From assembly GCF_018531495.1 (NCBI RefSeq), contig NZ_JAHDTI010000021.1:1-64000 (forward strand): a DNA stretch of 64,000 nt, written 5' to 3'. Below the pieces are notes generated by a model that was not told where the DNA came from, made no database searches, and saw only the letters and a list, made by a program, of their open reading frames with translations. The DNA comes from Nonomuraea sediminis (GTDB lineage: Bacteria > Actinomycetota > Actinomycetes > Streptosporangiales > Streptosporangiaceae). Positions 52,941-61,855 of this stretch are shown piece by piece. Each line of letters starts with the position of its first letter. The first letter of the stretch is position 1. The position numbers and the translations under genes are program-made.

Positions 52941-53753
52941 TCATGTCAGCTGTCTGTCGACGAAGGCGGCCGCCGCCGGCAGCAGGCGGGCCGCCTCCTG
53001 CTCGAAGTAGATCCTCGCCTTCTCACCCGGCCACCCGGCGGGCAGGAGCTCGGCGGGCAGGCCGGGATCGCGGAACAGGAAGTTGCGCCACCCGTGCACC
53101 AGTCTGCTCCTGGTGGCGAACACCTGATCACCTGGGGCGTTCTCCGGCAGCGCCGCGACCAGTGTCACGGCCTCGGAAAGCCACTGCTCGTAGGCCGCGC
53201 CGATGGCCTCCAGATCCCAGGCCCTGGCCAGCAGCTCCCGCGGATCGCCCTCCAGCGCCGCGTCGAACCTGTCGGCCTCGATGCCCTCCGCCTCGAGCAG
53301 GTGGTCCAGCTCGATCGACGAGCGCGGCCCGATCCACGTCGTCTCCGACAGCGAGGCGTAGCCGAGGAAGGTCAGGTCGGCTCTGATCCGCTCCCTGCGC
53401 GGGCGCTCCTTGACCGGTGCGAAGACGATCAGGTGCCAGCGGCCGCGCCAGGTGATCGTCCCGGCTCGGTAAATTCTCAGCGCTGCCTCATCCAGGCGTC
53501 TGACGCACTTCGGGGTCAGTCCGTAGCCCGGCCCGGGCGGTAGTCTCACCGGCCGCAACCACCCCTGACGCACCATCCGCGACACTGCTGTCCGCACTGC
53601 GGGAGGCGCGATTTCCAGGGGTTTCATGAGCCTGACGAGGGCGGCCACGGACGCCTGACCACCGCGTGTGCGCAGGTGGTCTCCATAGAGGTCGAACAAG
53701 CCAGCACGCGCATGCACGAAGTCCAGTTTGGACGCCTTCGACCACCTCGACAA
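52941..53753 (-). CDS. paaX: PaaX family transcriptional regulator
   Basis: The product has 270 residues. LFDLYGDHLRTRGGQASVAA and VRTAVSRMVRQGWLRPVR (about residues 55-75) form the winged HTH typical of PaaX; C-terminal domains (WHLIVFAPVKERPRRERIRA, RLVHGWRNFLFRDPGLPAEL) are also family hallmarks. PaaX represses phenylacetate catabolism and is released by phenylacetyl-CoA. The start may be TTG 53753 or GTG 53717; the latter begins at VHARAGLFDLY, the usual PaaX N-terminus. It is co-oriented with the paaG-like gene (15-base gap). Confidence 0.85.
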   Translation of the reverse strand: MSRWSKASKLDFVHARAGLFDLYGDHLRTRGGQASVAALVRLMKPLEIAPPAVRTAVSRMVRQGWLRPVRLPPGPGYGLTPKCVRRLDEAALRIYRAGTITWRGRWHLIVFAPVKERPRRERIRADLTFLGYASLSETTWIGPRSSIELDHLLEAEGIEADRFDAALEGDPRELLARAWDLEAIGAAYEQWLSEAVTLVAALPENAPGDQVFATRSRLVHGWRNFLFRDPGLPAELLPAGWPGEKARIYFEQEAARLLPAAAAFVDRQLT

Positions 53754-53897
53754 CGCATTCTGGGAGGAGATCGTTACCCATGAGGGCTCGCGATGCGGGA
53801 GAATAGGACATCACAGAAGACGTGAATGCGCCGGTCGCCTCCGTGGGCGGCCGGAAATCGCGGGCCGCGGGAGCCCAAGGCAGGAAGGGATGCACGC

Positions 53898-54065
53898 ATG
53901 GCGGCGATGAAGCCGCGGACCGGCGATGGTCCGCTCGAGGTCACCAAGGAAGGGCGCGGCATTGTCATGCGGGTCCCCCTGGAGGGTGGCGGCCGGCTCG
54001 TCGTGGAGATTTCCGCCGACGAGGCCAAGGCACTCGGCGAGGCGTTGAAGAACGTCGTCGGCTGA
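53898..54065 (+). CDS. DUF3117 small conserved protein
   Basis: This 55-residue protein reads MAAMKPRTGDGPLEVTKEGR followed by a strand/helix pair ending LGEALKNVV. It is a near-perfect member of DUF3117, found almost only in actinobacteria. The fold and function are unknown; its high conservation suggests a core role. AGGAAGGG lies 8 bases before the ATG. It precedes pepA by 75 bases. Confidence 0.9.
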   Translation: MAAMKPRTGDGPLEVTKEGRGIVMRVPLEGGGRLVVEISADEAKALGEALKNVVG

Positions 54066-54139
54066 GAGCTCCCCGGATTAGATGACGGCCCTGGCGTGCG
54101 AGAACTCGCGCCGGGGCCGATTACGTTTGGAGATATTCC

Positions 54140-55546
54140 GTGCCCATTGAGACCACTGCCGCGGTGGTCGCCGAGGTCCCCCACGACGCCGAGCTGCTGG
54201 CCGTGCCGTACTCCTCGGACCTCATCCCCGCCCTTCCCTTCGACCTGCCGGTCCCCGTCGCCGGGCTGCTCGCCCACCACGAGGCCAAGGGCGAGCCGGG
54301 CGAGATCGTCGAAGTGCCGGTGACCCGCGGTGACGCGGTCGGCAGGGTGCTGCTCTACGGCGTGGGCGACGCCTCACAGAAGGCGCTGCGCAAGGCCGCC
54401 GCCGGCCTCACCCGCAAGGCCAAGGGCCGCGCGTCGCTCGCCGTGGTCGTGCCCGACGGCGACGTGGCGGCCTTCGCCGAGGCCGCCCTGCTCGCGGCCT
54501 ACACCTTCAAGATCGGCGCCCCCGGCAAGACCCCTGTCGGCACGCTCACCCTCGTCACGTCCGACGAGCAGGCCGTACGGCGAGGCCGCCGCATCGCCGA
54601 GGCCGTCGCGCTCGCCCGCGACCTGGCCAACATGCCCGCCTCGGTCAAGAATCCCGCCTGGCTGGCCGAGCGCGCCGCCGAACAGGGCGTTCCCGTGCGC
54701 GTGTGGGACGAGGAGCAGCTGCAGGCCGGCGGCTTCGGCGGCATCCTGGCCGTCGGGCGCGGCTCGGCCAGCCCGCCCCGGCTGATCCAGCTGTCCTACA
54801 CGCCCGACTCCTACGACAAGCACGTCGTGCTGGTGGGCAAGGGCATCACGTTCGACTCGGGCGGCCTGTCGCTCAAGCCGACCGACAACATGAAGACCCA
54901 GAAGACGGACATGGCGGGCGGCGCCGTCGTCATCGCCGTGATCGGCGCGCTGGCCTCGCTGGGTGCCCGGGTCCGGGTGACCGGTCTGATCGCCTCGGCC
55001 GAGAACATGCCCTCCGGCACCGCGCAGCGGCCCAGCGACGTCATCACCCACTACGGCGGCCGCACGGTCGAGGTGCTCAACACCGACGCGGAAGGCCGCC
55101 TGGTGCTCGCGGACGCCCTGGCCTACGCCGACTCCGAGCTCGACCCCGACGCGGTGGTGGACATCGCCACGCTCACGGGCGCGATCTCGGTGGCTCTCGG
55201 GCGCAACATCGGCGCCGTGTACTCCTCCGACGACGAGCTGGCCGAGGCGCTGGTGTCGGCCGGGCGGTCCAGTGACGACCGGCTGTGGCGGATGCCGCTC
55301 ATCGACGACTACGCGCCCGCGCTGGAGTCGTCGATCGCGGACCTGGCCAACGTGGAGTCGGGGTCGCGCTTTGGCGCGGGCTCGATCACCGCGGCGCTGT
55401 TCCTGCGGGAGTTCGCCGGCAAGCGGCCGTGGGCGCACCTGGACATCGCGGGCGTCGGGCGGAGCACCGTGGACGAGGGCATCCTCACCAAGGGGGCCAC
55501 CGGGTTCGGGGTCCGGGTGCTCCTCGACTGGCTCACTAATTCCTGA
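54140..55546 (+). CDS. pepA: Leucyl aminopeptidase (M17)
   Basis: A 468-residue cytosolic, probably hexameric, two-metal aminopeptidase. VGKGITFDSGGLSLKP (about residues 234-249) supplies Lys/Asp ligands, DMAGGAVV (about 257-264) another Asp, and NTDAEGRLVLADAL (about 314-327) the remaining ligands plus the catalytic Arg. It removes N-terminal residues from peptides. The start is GTG 54140. A convergent O-methyltransferase gene begins its 3' end 34 bases away. Confidence 0.95.
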   Translation: MPIETTAAVVAEVPHDAELLAVPYSSDLIPALPFDLPVPVAGLLAHHEAKGEPGEIVEVPVTRGDAVGRVLLYGVGDASQKALRKAAAGLTRKAKGRASLAVVVPDGDVAAFAEAALLAAYTFKIGAPGKTPVGTLTLVTSDEQAVRRGRRIAEAVALARDLANMPASVKNPAWLAERAAEQGVPVRVWDEEQLQAGGFGGILAVGRGSASPPRLIQLSYTPDSYDKHVVLVGKGITFDSGGLSLKPTDNMKTQKTDMAGGAVVIAVIGALASLGARVRVTGLIASAENMPSGTAQRPSDVITHYGGRTVEVLNTDAEGRLVLADALAYADSELDPDAVVDIATLTGAISVALGRNIGAVYSSDDELAEALVSAGRSSDDRLWRMPLIDDYAPALESSIADLANVESGSRFGAGSITAALFLREFAGKRPWAHLDIAGVGRSTVDEGILTKGATGFGVRVLLDWLTNS

Positions 55547-55579
55547 AATTTCGGGGTTTTAGGCGGCTCGCCGTACGTC

Positions 55580-56218
55580 TCAGTCAGAGAGCTTGACGGC
55601 GGCGAGCAGCCCATCGCCCAGCGGCATCATCACCGCGCGCAGCCGGTCGTCGGCCTGCACCAGCTTGCCCAGCTCGCGGATCGCCACCGTGTCGGGGTCG
55701 CGCTGGGCCGGGTCGGCGACGCGGTCGTGCCAGAGGGCGTTGTCGAAGGCCACCACGCCGCCCACGCGCAGCAGGCGGACCGCCTCTGCCAGGTAGTCGG
55801 CGTACTCCTGCTTGGCGCCGTCGGCGAAGACCATGTCGTAGCCGCCGTCGGACAGGCGGGGGAGCACGTCCAGGGCGCGACCTGTGATCAACCTCACCCG
55901 GCCGCCGGAGAAACCCGCCTCCGCGAAGGCCTGACGGGCCAGTCGCTGGTGCTCGGGTTCCACGTCGACGCTGGTCAGCGTGCCGTCACCGCGCATGCCG
56001 CGCAGCAGCCAGAGGCCCGAGACACCGCAGCCGGTGCCGACCTCCACCACCGACTTGGCGTTGAGCGCCGTGGAGAGGAAGCAGAGCGCTGCCCCGCCCC
56101 CGGGAAGGATGGGCACCGCCCCCATCTCCAGGCCGCGCTGCCGCGCCGCGTGCAGGATCTCATCCTCGTGATGGAACTGCTCCGCATAGGCCAGAGTGGC
56201 CTCCACCGGGCTGGTCAT
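55580..56218 (-). CDS. O-methyltransferase (SAM-dependent)
   Basis: Of 212 residues. VVEVGTGCGVSGLWLLRGM (about residues 58-76, SAM binding), TSVDVEPEHQRLA (about 82-94) and MVFADGAKQEYADYL (about 127-141) with AFDNALWHDRV (about 155-165), the metal-binding Asp-Asn of catechol-OMT-like enzymes. Its position divergent from sigE is conserved in actinobacteria (Rv1220c-type). It methylates an unknown, probably catechol-like, substrate. Confidence 0.9.
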   Translation of the reverse strand: MTSPVEATLAYAEQFHHEDEILHAARQRGLEMGAVPILPGGGAALCFLSTALNAKSVVEVGTGCGVSGLWLLRGMRGDGTLTSVDVEPEHQRLARQAFAEAGFSGGRVRLITGRALDVLPRLSDGGYDMVFADGAKQEYADYLAEAVRLLRVGGVVAFDNALWHDRVADPAQRDPDTVAIRELGKLVQADDRLRAVMMPLGDGLLAAVKLSD

Positions 56219-56285
56219 CGGCCACCTCCCCCCACTTTCGTGCGATTGTTCACCGATCGCAGCCTAGGGGAGACACGCCGGTACG

Positions 56286-56311
56286 GGAACTCAAGTCGCG
56301 CCTTAGGCGTT
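56286..56311 (+). promoter_or_regulatory. ECF-type promoter upstream of sigE
   Basis: GGAAC (56286-56290) and CGTT (56308-56311) are separated by 17 bases, matching the GGAAC-N(16-18)-CGTT consensus of SigE-class ECF promoters, 69 bases before the sigE ATG. Autoregulation is inferred. Confidence 0.6.
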
Positions 56312-56379
56312 GCAGGTTTAAACGGGCTTTGCCGGTCCGGAAGGTAGTCAGTACGCACGAGGGGACGAAAGCAGGCACT

Positions 56380-57009
56380 ATGGCTGTAGCGGTGGTCCCA
56401 GAGAGAGGAGCCTTGGTGGACGAAAGCGACCACCAGGTGTCCGAGTGGACTCCCCCCACCTGGGAGGAGGTCGTGCGGACGCACTCCGCGCGCGTCTATC
56501 GGCTCGCCTACCGGTTGACCGGCAATGTCCATGACGCCGAGGACCTCACCCAAGAGGTCTTCGTCCGGGTCTTCAGGTCCCTGTCCAGCTACACCCCCGG
56601 CACGTTCGAGGGCTGGCTGCACAGGATCACCACGAACCTGTTCCTCGACATGGCGCGCCGCAAGCAGCGCATCAGGTTCGAGGGGCTCGCCGACGACGCG
56701 GCCGAGAGGCTGCGCGGGCGCGAGCCGTCACCGGCGCAGGCGTTCGACGACGCGCATCTCGAGCCGGACATCCAAGCCGCGCTCGACTCGCTCGCGCCCG
56801 AGTTCAGGGCGGCGATCGTGCTGTGTGACATCGAGGGCCTGTCCTATGAGGAGATCGCGGCCACGCTCGGCGTCAAGCTGGGTACGGTCCGAAGCCGTAT
56901 TCACCGTGGCCGGGCGCAGTTGCGTGAGGCACTCGAGCATCGAGCGCCGCGCAGCTCTCAACTCCCCCCGCCAGTAAACCCGTCGGGGATCCGTGGGGAG
57001 GAAGTCTGA
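56380..57009 (+). CDS. sigE: ECF RNA polymerase sigma factor SigE
   Basis: The 209-residue product has sigma region 2: YRLAYRLTGNVHDAEDLTQE (about 35-54) and FEGWLHRITTNLFLDMARRK (about 67-86); region 4: LSYEEIAATLGVKLGTVRSR (about 157-176). It directs envelope- and heat-stress transcription. ATG 56380 is taken as start; a TTG at 56329 gives 17 more residues and would lie between promoter and RBS. It is followed after 2 bases by its zinc anti-sigma and then by htrA, the standard mycobacterial and streptomycete order. Confidence 0.92.
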   Translation: MAVAVVPERGALVDESDHQVSEWTPPTWEEVVRTHSARVYRLAYRLTGNVHDAEDLTQEVFVRVFRSLSSYTPGTFEGWLHRITTNLFLDMARRKQRIRFEGLADDAAERLRGREPSPAQAFDDAHLEPDIQAALDSLAPEFRAAIVLCDIEGLSYEEIAATLGVKLGTVRSRIHRGRAQLREALEHRAPRSSQLPPPVNPSGIRGEEV

Positions 57010-57011
57010 AT

Positions 57012-57512
57012 ATGTCGCATCTTGGAGAGCGTGTATCCGCACTCGTGGACGGCGAGCTCAGCCACGCCGAACGTGAGCGGGCCCTTGCCCACCTGACCTT
57101 CTGCGGCGACTGTCGGCGTGAGGTGGAGTCGATGCGGGCGCTGAAGTCGCGCCTGCGGTCGCTCGACGGTCCGGCGATGCCGGCCGACCTCACGATGTCG
57201 TTGCTGCGCATGGCAGAGCCTGGCGGGCCGTTGCCGCCTCGGGAGCGGCCTTTCCCTACCCGCACGTTCGGAGGGGTGCCGCTGCCTGGGCCGCACAGTA
57301 TCGCCCCTTTGGACAACCGCCCCCGCACCGCTGGTGGGGCCACCGGCCCCGGTCGGGGGAGTAGGCGCCGCACGACGTACGTGGCGGTTGGCGTGGTCTC
57401 TGCCGCCGTGGCGCTCGGCACTTTCTTCGCGGTCGGCGGCGTCGGGCAGAACACGCCTCCGCCGGTCCAGTTGTTCGAGCGGCCTGTCACCACCCCTACC
57501 GCTACTCCGTAG
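57012..57512 (+). CDS. rseA: Zinc-binding anti-sigma factor (RseA-like)
   Basis: Of 166 residues. The ZAS motif HLTFCGDC (about residues 27-34; His-x3-Cys-x2-Cys) marks a zinc-bound anti-sigma domain. Residues about 120-142 form one transmembrane helix, and the remaining 24 residues face outward. It should hold SigE at the membrane until proteolysis or oxidation of the zinc site releases it. It is co-transcribed with sigE. Confidence 0.9.
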   Translation: MSHLGERVSALVDGELSHAERERALAHLTFCGDCRREVESMRALKSRLRSLDGPAMPADLTMSLLRMAEPGGPLPPRERPFPTRTFGGVPLPGPHSIAPLDNRPRTAGGATGPGRGSRRRTTYVAVGVVSAAVALGTFFAVGGVGQNTPPPVQLFERPVTTPTATP

Positions 57513-57549
57513 CTGGGATACTTGGTAGGACGCAGCCAGCCGCGCTGGG

Positions 57550-57591
57550 GGCATACGATCGTGGTTTGTTGCTTTACGACTCTCGTATGCC
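57550..57591. promoter_or_regulatory. 9-bp inverted repeat upstream of htrA
   Basis: GGCATACGA (57550-57558) and TCGTATGCC (57583-57591) are perfect inverted arms 24 bases apart, in the 125-base gap before htrA. This could be a terminator after the anti-sigma gene or a binding site for a regulator of htrA. Confidence 0.5.
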
Positions 57592-57637
57592 GTGCGGACC
57601 AGGGTTGCGGTGTCCGAGCTAGGAGTGGTGATCGACA

Positions 57638-59071
57638 GTGACCGACGAGACGCGCCGTAGCACGCCGTCGGAGCGGCCGGACTTCCTGCCCGCGGGCGAG
57701 GGGGAGACGGCCTCGTTCGAGAACCCCTCCACGGGCTGGGGCGACCCGTCCGGCCGGCCACAGCCCTTCTTCCCTCAGGAGACCCTGTCGTTCGGCGTGC
57801 CCCAGGGGCCTCCTGCCGCCGCGTTCGGCGCGCAGGCCCCCGGCGGCGGCAACCCGCCGCCTCCGGCCGGGGCGATGGGGATGGGCGCCGGTTGGGCGCC
57901 GCCTCCCGGGCAGGGGTACGGCTCCAGCCCGGCACCCAAGCGCGGCGGGCCCAGCATCGGCCTGCTCGTCGCCCTCGCCGTGGTGATCGCGCTGGTCGCC
58001 TCCGCGCTCGGCAGCATCGGCACCTACCTGCTGACCAGGACCAGCGTCGGCAGCAACCCCTCCTACAGCCTCGGCCCGCCGCCGAGCGGCGTCATCAACC
58101 GCCCGCCCGACTCCGTGGCGGGCGTGGCCAACCGGGTCCTGCCGAGCGTGGTCTCGCTCGAGGTCAGCGGCTCGTCGGCCGACGGCGCCACCGGCTCGGG
58201 GTTCCTGGTCAAGGACGGCTACGTGGTCACCAACAACCACGTGGTCGCCCTGGCCGCCAAGGGCGGCGAGATCAAGATCATGTTCTACAACCGCAAGACC
58301 ACCACGGGCCGCATCGTCGGCCGTGACCCGGGCTCCGACCTGGCCGTGGTCAAGCCTGAGGAGACGTTCGGCACCCCCGAGATCACGCTCGGCAACTCCG
58401 ACCAGGTGGTCGTCGGCGACCCGGTCATCGCGATCGGCTCGCCGCTCGGACTGACGGGCACGGTCACCACCGGCATCGTCAGCTCGCTCAACCGCCCGGT
58501 CATCGCCGGCGACGAGAGCGGCACCAGCAACGAGGAGCCCGCCTACATCTCGGCCATCCAGACCGACGCCGCCATCAACCCCGGCAACTCCGGTGGCCCG
58601 CTGGTGAACGCCAGGGGCGAGGTCGTCGGTGTCAACTCGGCCATCGCCACGCTGAGCCGGTCGACCACCAGCCAGAGCGGCAGCATCGGCCTCGGCTTCG
58701 CGATCCCGGTCAACCAGGCCCGCCGCGTCGCCCAGGAACTCGTCACGACGGGCCACGCCAAGCGCCCCAAGATCGGCGTCACGCTGGACAAGGACTACCG
58801 CGGCGCGGGCGTCAAGATCGCCACCGGCAACCAGGGCGGCCGCCCGCCGGTCGACGCCAACGGCCCCGCGGCCAAGGCGGGCCTCAAGGCGGGCGACATC
58901 ATCCTCGAGGTCGACGGCCTGCGCCTGCAGGACGGCAACGAGCTCATCGCCCTGATCCGCAGCAAGGCGCCCGGCTCCAAGATCACCATCCGCTACCAGC
59001 GCGCCGGCCAGGACCACACCGCCACCCTCACCGTCATGGGCGAAGACGAGCCCACCCCCACCCCGTCCTGA
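57638..59071 (+). CDS. htrA: HtrA/DegP-like membrane serine protease with PDZ
   Basis: Product of 477 residues. A cytoplasmic Pro/Gly-rich tail (1-105), one membrane helix (about 108-132), a trypsin-like domain with YVVTNNHVV (His about 201), DLAVVK (Asp about 234) and GNSGGPLV (Ser about 317), and a C-terminal PDZ (about 390-465; AGLKAGDIILEVDGL). It degrades or refolds damaged envelope proteins. GTG 57638 is the first possible start after an in-frame stop. Position after sigE/rseA indicates part of the SigE envelope-stress response. Confidence 0.95.
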   Translation: MTDETRRSTPSERPDFLPAGEGETASFENPSTGWGDPSGRPQPFFPQETLSFGVPQGPPAAAFGAQAPGGGNPPPPAGAMGMGAGWAPPPGQGYGSSPAPKRGGPSIGLLVALAVVIALVASALGSIGTYLLTRTSVGSNPSYSLGPPPSGVINRPPDSVAGVANRVLPSVVSLEVSGSSADGATGSGFLVKDGYVVTNNHVVALAAKGGEIKIMFYNRKTTTGRIVGRDPGSDLAVVKPEETFGTPEITLGNSDQVVVGDPVIAIGSPLGLTGTVTTGIVSSLNRPVIAGDESGTSNEEPAYISAIQTDAAINPGNSGGPLVNARGEVVGVNSAIATLSRSTTSQSGSIGLGFAIPVNQARRVAQELVTTGHAKRPKIGVTLDKDYRGAGVKIATGNQGGRPPVDANGPAAKAGLKAGDIILEVDGLRLQDGNELIALIRSKAPGSKITIRYQRAGQDHTATLTVMGEDEPTPTPS

Positions 59072-59468
59072 CCGCTCTCGCCGCGCCGTTTGATCCTCGC
59101 CGCCGTACGACGCCCGGCCCCGCCGTCGTGCGGTTGATTCTCGCTGCTGTACGGCGGGCCGCCGCCACCGGCCGCCCGCCGCACTCCGGCTGACGACCCG
59201 CGCCCGGCGCTTCCGGCGAGTCGAGCACACAACCCGCCGCAACGCCGCCCCCAACCCGCCTACCGCGGCCCTCCACTCCGCCGCACGACAGCGCCGGGTC
59301 CCGCCGCCCCACATCTCGCCGACCCGGCGCTTGAGGGACCGCCGTGGTGGGCTCCGTCCTCGCACGTCCCTTGCTGCGCCGCGCAAGCGTCGGACGCTCC
59401 CGCACGCCTCCTCATCGCCCCTGGCGCGACCACCAGCGCCGTACGAGAGCGCCGGGCTCCGTCGCCCC
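59072..59468. other. 397-base repeat-rich gap after htrA
   Basis: No gene is seen. There are several imperfect hairpins and direct repeats: CCGTACGACG with CGTCGTGCGG (about 59102-59132), two copies of a TTGATNCTCGC motif about 50 bases apart, the 76-base repeat at 59147-59222, and two related segments around CGCACGACAGCGCCGGG and CGTACGAGAGCGCCGGG (near 59280 and 59440). Confidence 0.6.
59147..59222. repeat. Dispersed 76-bp hairpin repeat, copy 1
   Basis: The repeat starts TGTACGGCGGGCCGCC and ends CGCTTCCGGCGAGTCG. It is 70/76 identical to 62264-62339. GTACGGCGGGC and GCCCGCCGCAC form an internal hairpin with 10 of 11 pairs. It looks like a REP-type intergenic element; it may also act as an htrA terminator. 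Confidence 0.75.
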
Positions 59469-60191
59469 CTAGTGGGGGAGTTGGGCGGCTAGGCCGTCGA
59501 GGAGCCAGGTTACGCCGAGGGTGAAGTCGGCTTCGTTGGTGTGCTTGGGGTCTTGCTGGCGTTTGGCGGTGTAGAGGGTGCGCAGGCGGGGGTGGTCGCG
59601 AACGGCGCGTTCCGCGGTGGGCCAGAGGCGGTCGTTGAGTTCCCGCTCGTCCATGCCGAAGCGGGCCAGCGTCGTGAGGAAGGCCGCGTCGGCGGAGCTG
59701 GCGCCGAGGATGAAGGCGACCAGGACGCTCATGGCGTGGTCCGCGAGCTCGAGCGTGAAGCCCGCCGACTCGAACAACGCCAGGAGATCCTCGGACAGGC
59801 GGACCATGTTGGGGCCGAAGTAGATCAGTCCGACCGCGCCGATGACAGAGGCCACCCAGGGATGGCGCAGGATCGTGGCGCGCAGGCTCGCCGCGAACGT
59901 GGTGGCGGCCTCGCGCCAGCCGTCGGGGCCCTCGGCGGCGGGGACCGTGACCTCGCCGAAGACCTCGTCCACGACCAGCTCGATCAGCTCGTCCTTGTTG
60001 GCCACGTGCGTGTAGAGCGAGGTGGCGCCGGCGTTGAGGCGGGTGCCGAGCTTGCGCATGCTCAGCGCGTCGACGCCCTCCTCGTCGAGCAGCTGGATGG
60101 CCTCCGCCACGATCTGGCGCTGGCTCAGCGCGGGCTGCTCGCGCCGCGTGCGTGGCGGGCGGGCCCACACCGAGGGAATCGGATCTGACAC
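59469..60191 (-). CDS. TetR-type repressor with TetR_C domain
   Basis: The product has 240 residues. HTH: QIVAEAIQLLDEEGVDALSM, LGTRLNAGATSLYTHV (about residues 30-65). The C-terminal helical domain resembles the class TetR_C_1, typical of drug-efflux repressors. GTG 60191 is the start; longer open frames upstream cross the operator array and are rejected. It is divergent from an MFS efflux gene across 106 bases that carry four operator-like repeats. Confidence 0.88.
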   Translation of the reverse strand: MSDPIPSVWARPPRTRREQPALSQRQIVAEAIQLLDEEGVDALSMRKLGTRLNAGATSLYTHVANKDELIELVVDEVFGEVTVPAAEGPDGWREAATTFAASLRATILRHPWVASVIGAVGLIYFGPNMVRLSEDLLALFESAGFTLELADHAMSVLVAFILGASSADAAFLTTLARFGMDERELNDRLWPTAERAVRDHPRLRTLYTAKRQQDPKHTNEADFTLGVTWLLDGLAAQLPH

Positions 60192-60211
60192 GGCATCAGG
60201 ATAACGCCCAA

Positions 60212-60282
60212 CCGTACATCGTGCGACTTGCCGCACAGTGTGCGGCGACCGTACACTGTGCGGAGTTACGTACACCGTGCGA
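60212..60282. promoter_or_regulatory. Four-copy operator array between tetR and the MFS gene
   Basis: Four 15-base imperfect palindromes of the type CCGTACACTGTGCGG lie at 60212-60226, 60231-60245 (a perfect palindrome CCGCACAGTGTGCGG), 60249-60263 and 60268-60282. Their centres are spaced 19, 18 and 19 bases. They occupy most of the space between the divergent TetR and MFS starts and should be binding sites of that repressor. Confidence 0.8.
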
Positions 60283-60297
60283 GGCAAGGGAGTGTCC

Positions 60298-61782
60298 ATG
60301 AATCCGCGGCGCTGGTGGATCCTCGGGGTCCTCTGCCTGACGCTGCTCGTCCTGAGCGTCGACAGCATGATCCTCAACCTGGCGATCCCATCGCTGATGC
60401 GGGACCTGAACGCGGACCCGGCCGACGTCCAGTGGGTGCTCGACGCCTACATCCTGGTGTTCGCCGGCGGCCTGATCACCGCGGGCAGCCTGTCCGACCG
60501 GTACGGTCGCCGGCGCCTGCTCGTGCTCGGGCTCGCGGTGCTGGGCGGGGCGTCGTTACTGGCCGCGTTCGCCTCGCTGCCGTGGCAGGTGGTGGCCTGC
60601 CGCGCGGTGATGGGGCTGGGGGCGGCGCTGGCGATGCCGAGCACGCTGTCGATCCTCATCACCGTCTTCGAGGAGGAGGAACGCAGGAAGGCGATGGCGG
60701 CCTGGAGCGCGGTGGGCATGCTCGGCGTCGTGGCAGGGCCCACGCTGGGCGGTCTGCTGCTGCAGCACTACTGGTGGGGCGCGGCGTTCCTGGTCAACGT
60801 GCCGCTGTCGATCGCGGCGATCGTGGCGGCGCTCGTCCTCATCCCCGAGTCGCACGCGCAGGCACGGCCCGCCGACCCGATCGGCGTGGTGCTGTCCATC
60901 GGCGGGATGACCGCGCTGGTGTGGGTGATCATCTCGCTGCCGCACGAGGGCTGGTCGGCGAGTCTGATCGTCTGGCTGGTCGTGGCGGCCGTGGCGCTCA
61001 CCCTGTTCGCCGTGTGGGAGTCGAAGACGCCGCACCCGATGCTGCCGCTGTCGATGTTCCGCGACCGCGACTTCACCGGGGCGAGCCTGTCGGTGGTGCT
61101 GCTGATGTTCGCCACGGGGGCGCTGGAGCTGGGGCTGACGCAGTACCTGCAGTTCGTGCTGTCCTACGGGCCGATGAAGGCCGGGCTCGCGCTGGTGCCG
61201 ATGGCCGTGGCCGCGGCCGGGTTCAACGTCGTGGGCGCCACCCTGGGCAAGCGGCTCAGCGACAAGACGCTGCTGGTGGCGGGGCTGCTGGTGATCGGCG
61301 CCGCGTTCGGCATCCTGGCCACGGTCGGCCCCGGCGACGGCTACCCGCCGGTCGCGCTCGCGCTCGTGGTCATCGGGATCGGGTCGGGGCTCGGCGGTCC
61401 CGCGGCGTACACGATGCTGATGGGGGCCATCCCGCGCGAGCACGCCGGGGTGGGCTCGGCGGTGAACGACACGATCCAGCAGGCGGGCCTGGCCGTCGGC
61501 GTGGCCGTCCTGGGCAGCGTGCTGTCTGCCGCCTACTCGGGCGCGCTGCCCGCGACCGTGCCCGAGGAGGCGAGGACCTCGATCGCGCACACGCTGGAGC
61601 TGGCCGCCACCAGGGGCTCGGCGGAGCTGGCTGACGCGGCCAGGGAGGCGTTCGTGTCGGCGATGTCGGTGGTGTCGATCGCCGGATTGCTGTTGTCGAT
61701 CGCGGGTACCATCTTCGCCCTGGTCGTGGTGCGCGGCCGGACTCCGGCGGCCGATCGCCCAAAAGTGGACATAATTGGGTGA
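60298..61782 (+). CDS. DHA2-family MFS drug/proton antiporter
   Basis: Of 494 residues with about 14 membrane helices, EmrB/QacA type. LSVDSMILNLAIPSLMRDL (about residues 18-36) corresponds to motif D1, GSLSDRYGRRRLLVLGL (about 62-78) to motif A, and GMLGVVAGPTLGGLL (about 140-154) to motif C of antiporters. It would export hydrophobic drugs at the expense of the proton gradient. AAGGGAG precedes the ATG 60298. Neighbouring TetR and operators indicate drug-inducible expression; substrate is unknown. Confidence 0.92.
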   Translation: MNPRRWWILGVLCLTLLVLSVDSMILNLAIPSLMRDLNADPADVQWVLDAYILVFAGGLITAGSLSDRYGRRRLLVLGLAVLGGASLLAAFASLPWQVVACRAVMGLGAALAMPSTLSILITVFEEEERRKAMAAWSAVGMLGVVAGPTLGGLLLQHYWWGAAFLVNVPLSIAAIVAALVLIPESHAQARPADPIGVVLSIGGMTALVWVIISLPHEGWSASLIVWLVVAAVALTLFAVWESKTPHPMLPLSMFRDRDFTGASLSVVLLMFATGALELGLTQYLQFVLSYGPMKAGLALVPMAVAAAGFNVVGATLGKRLSDKTLLVAGLLVIGAAFGILATVGPGDGYPPVALALVVIGIGSGLGGPAAYTMLMGAIPREHAGVGSAVNDTIQQAGLAVGVAVLGSVLSAAYSGALPATVPEEARTSIAHTLELAATRGSAELADAAREAFVSAMSVVSIAGLLLSIAGTIFALVVVRGRTPAADRPKVDIIG

Positions 61783-61855
61783 ACCCTGGAGTCCGACCTG
61801 TGCCGTGGAAGGCATAGTCTGTGAGTGGTGCGATCGGACTGCAGTAGGAGCTCAG

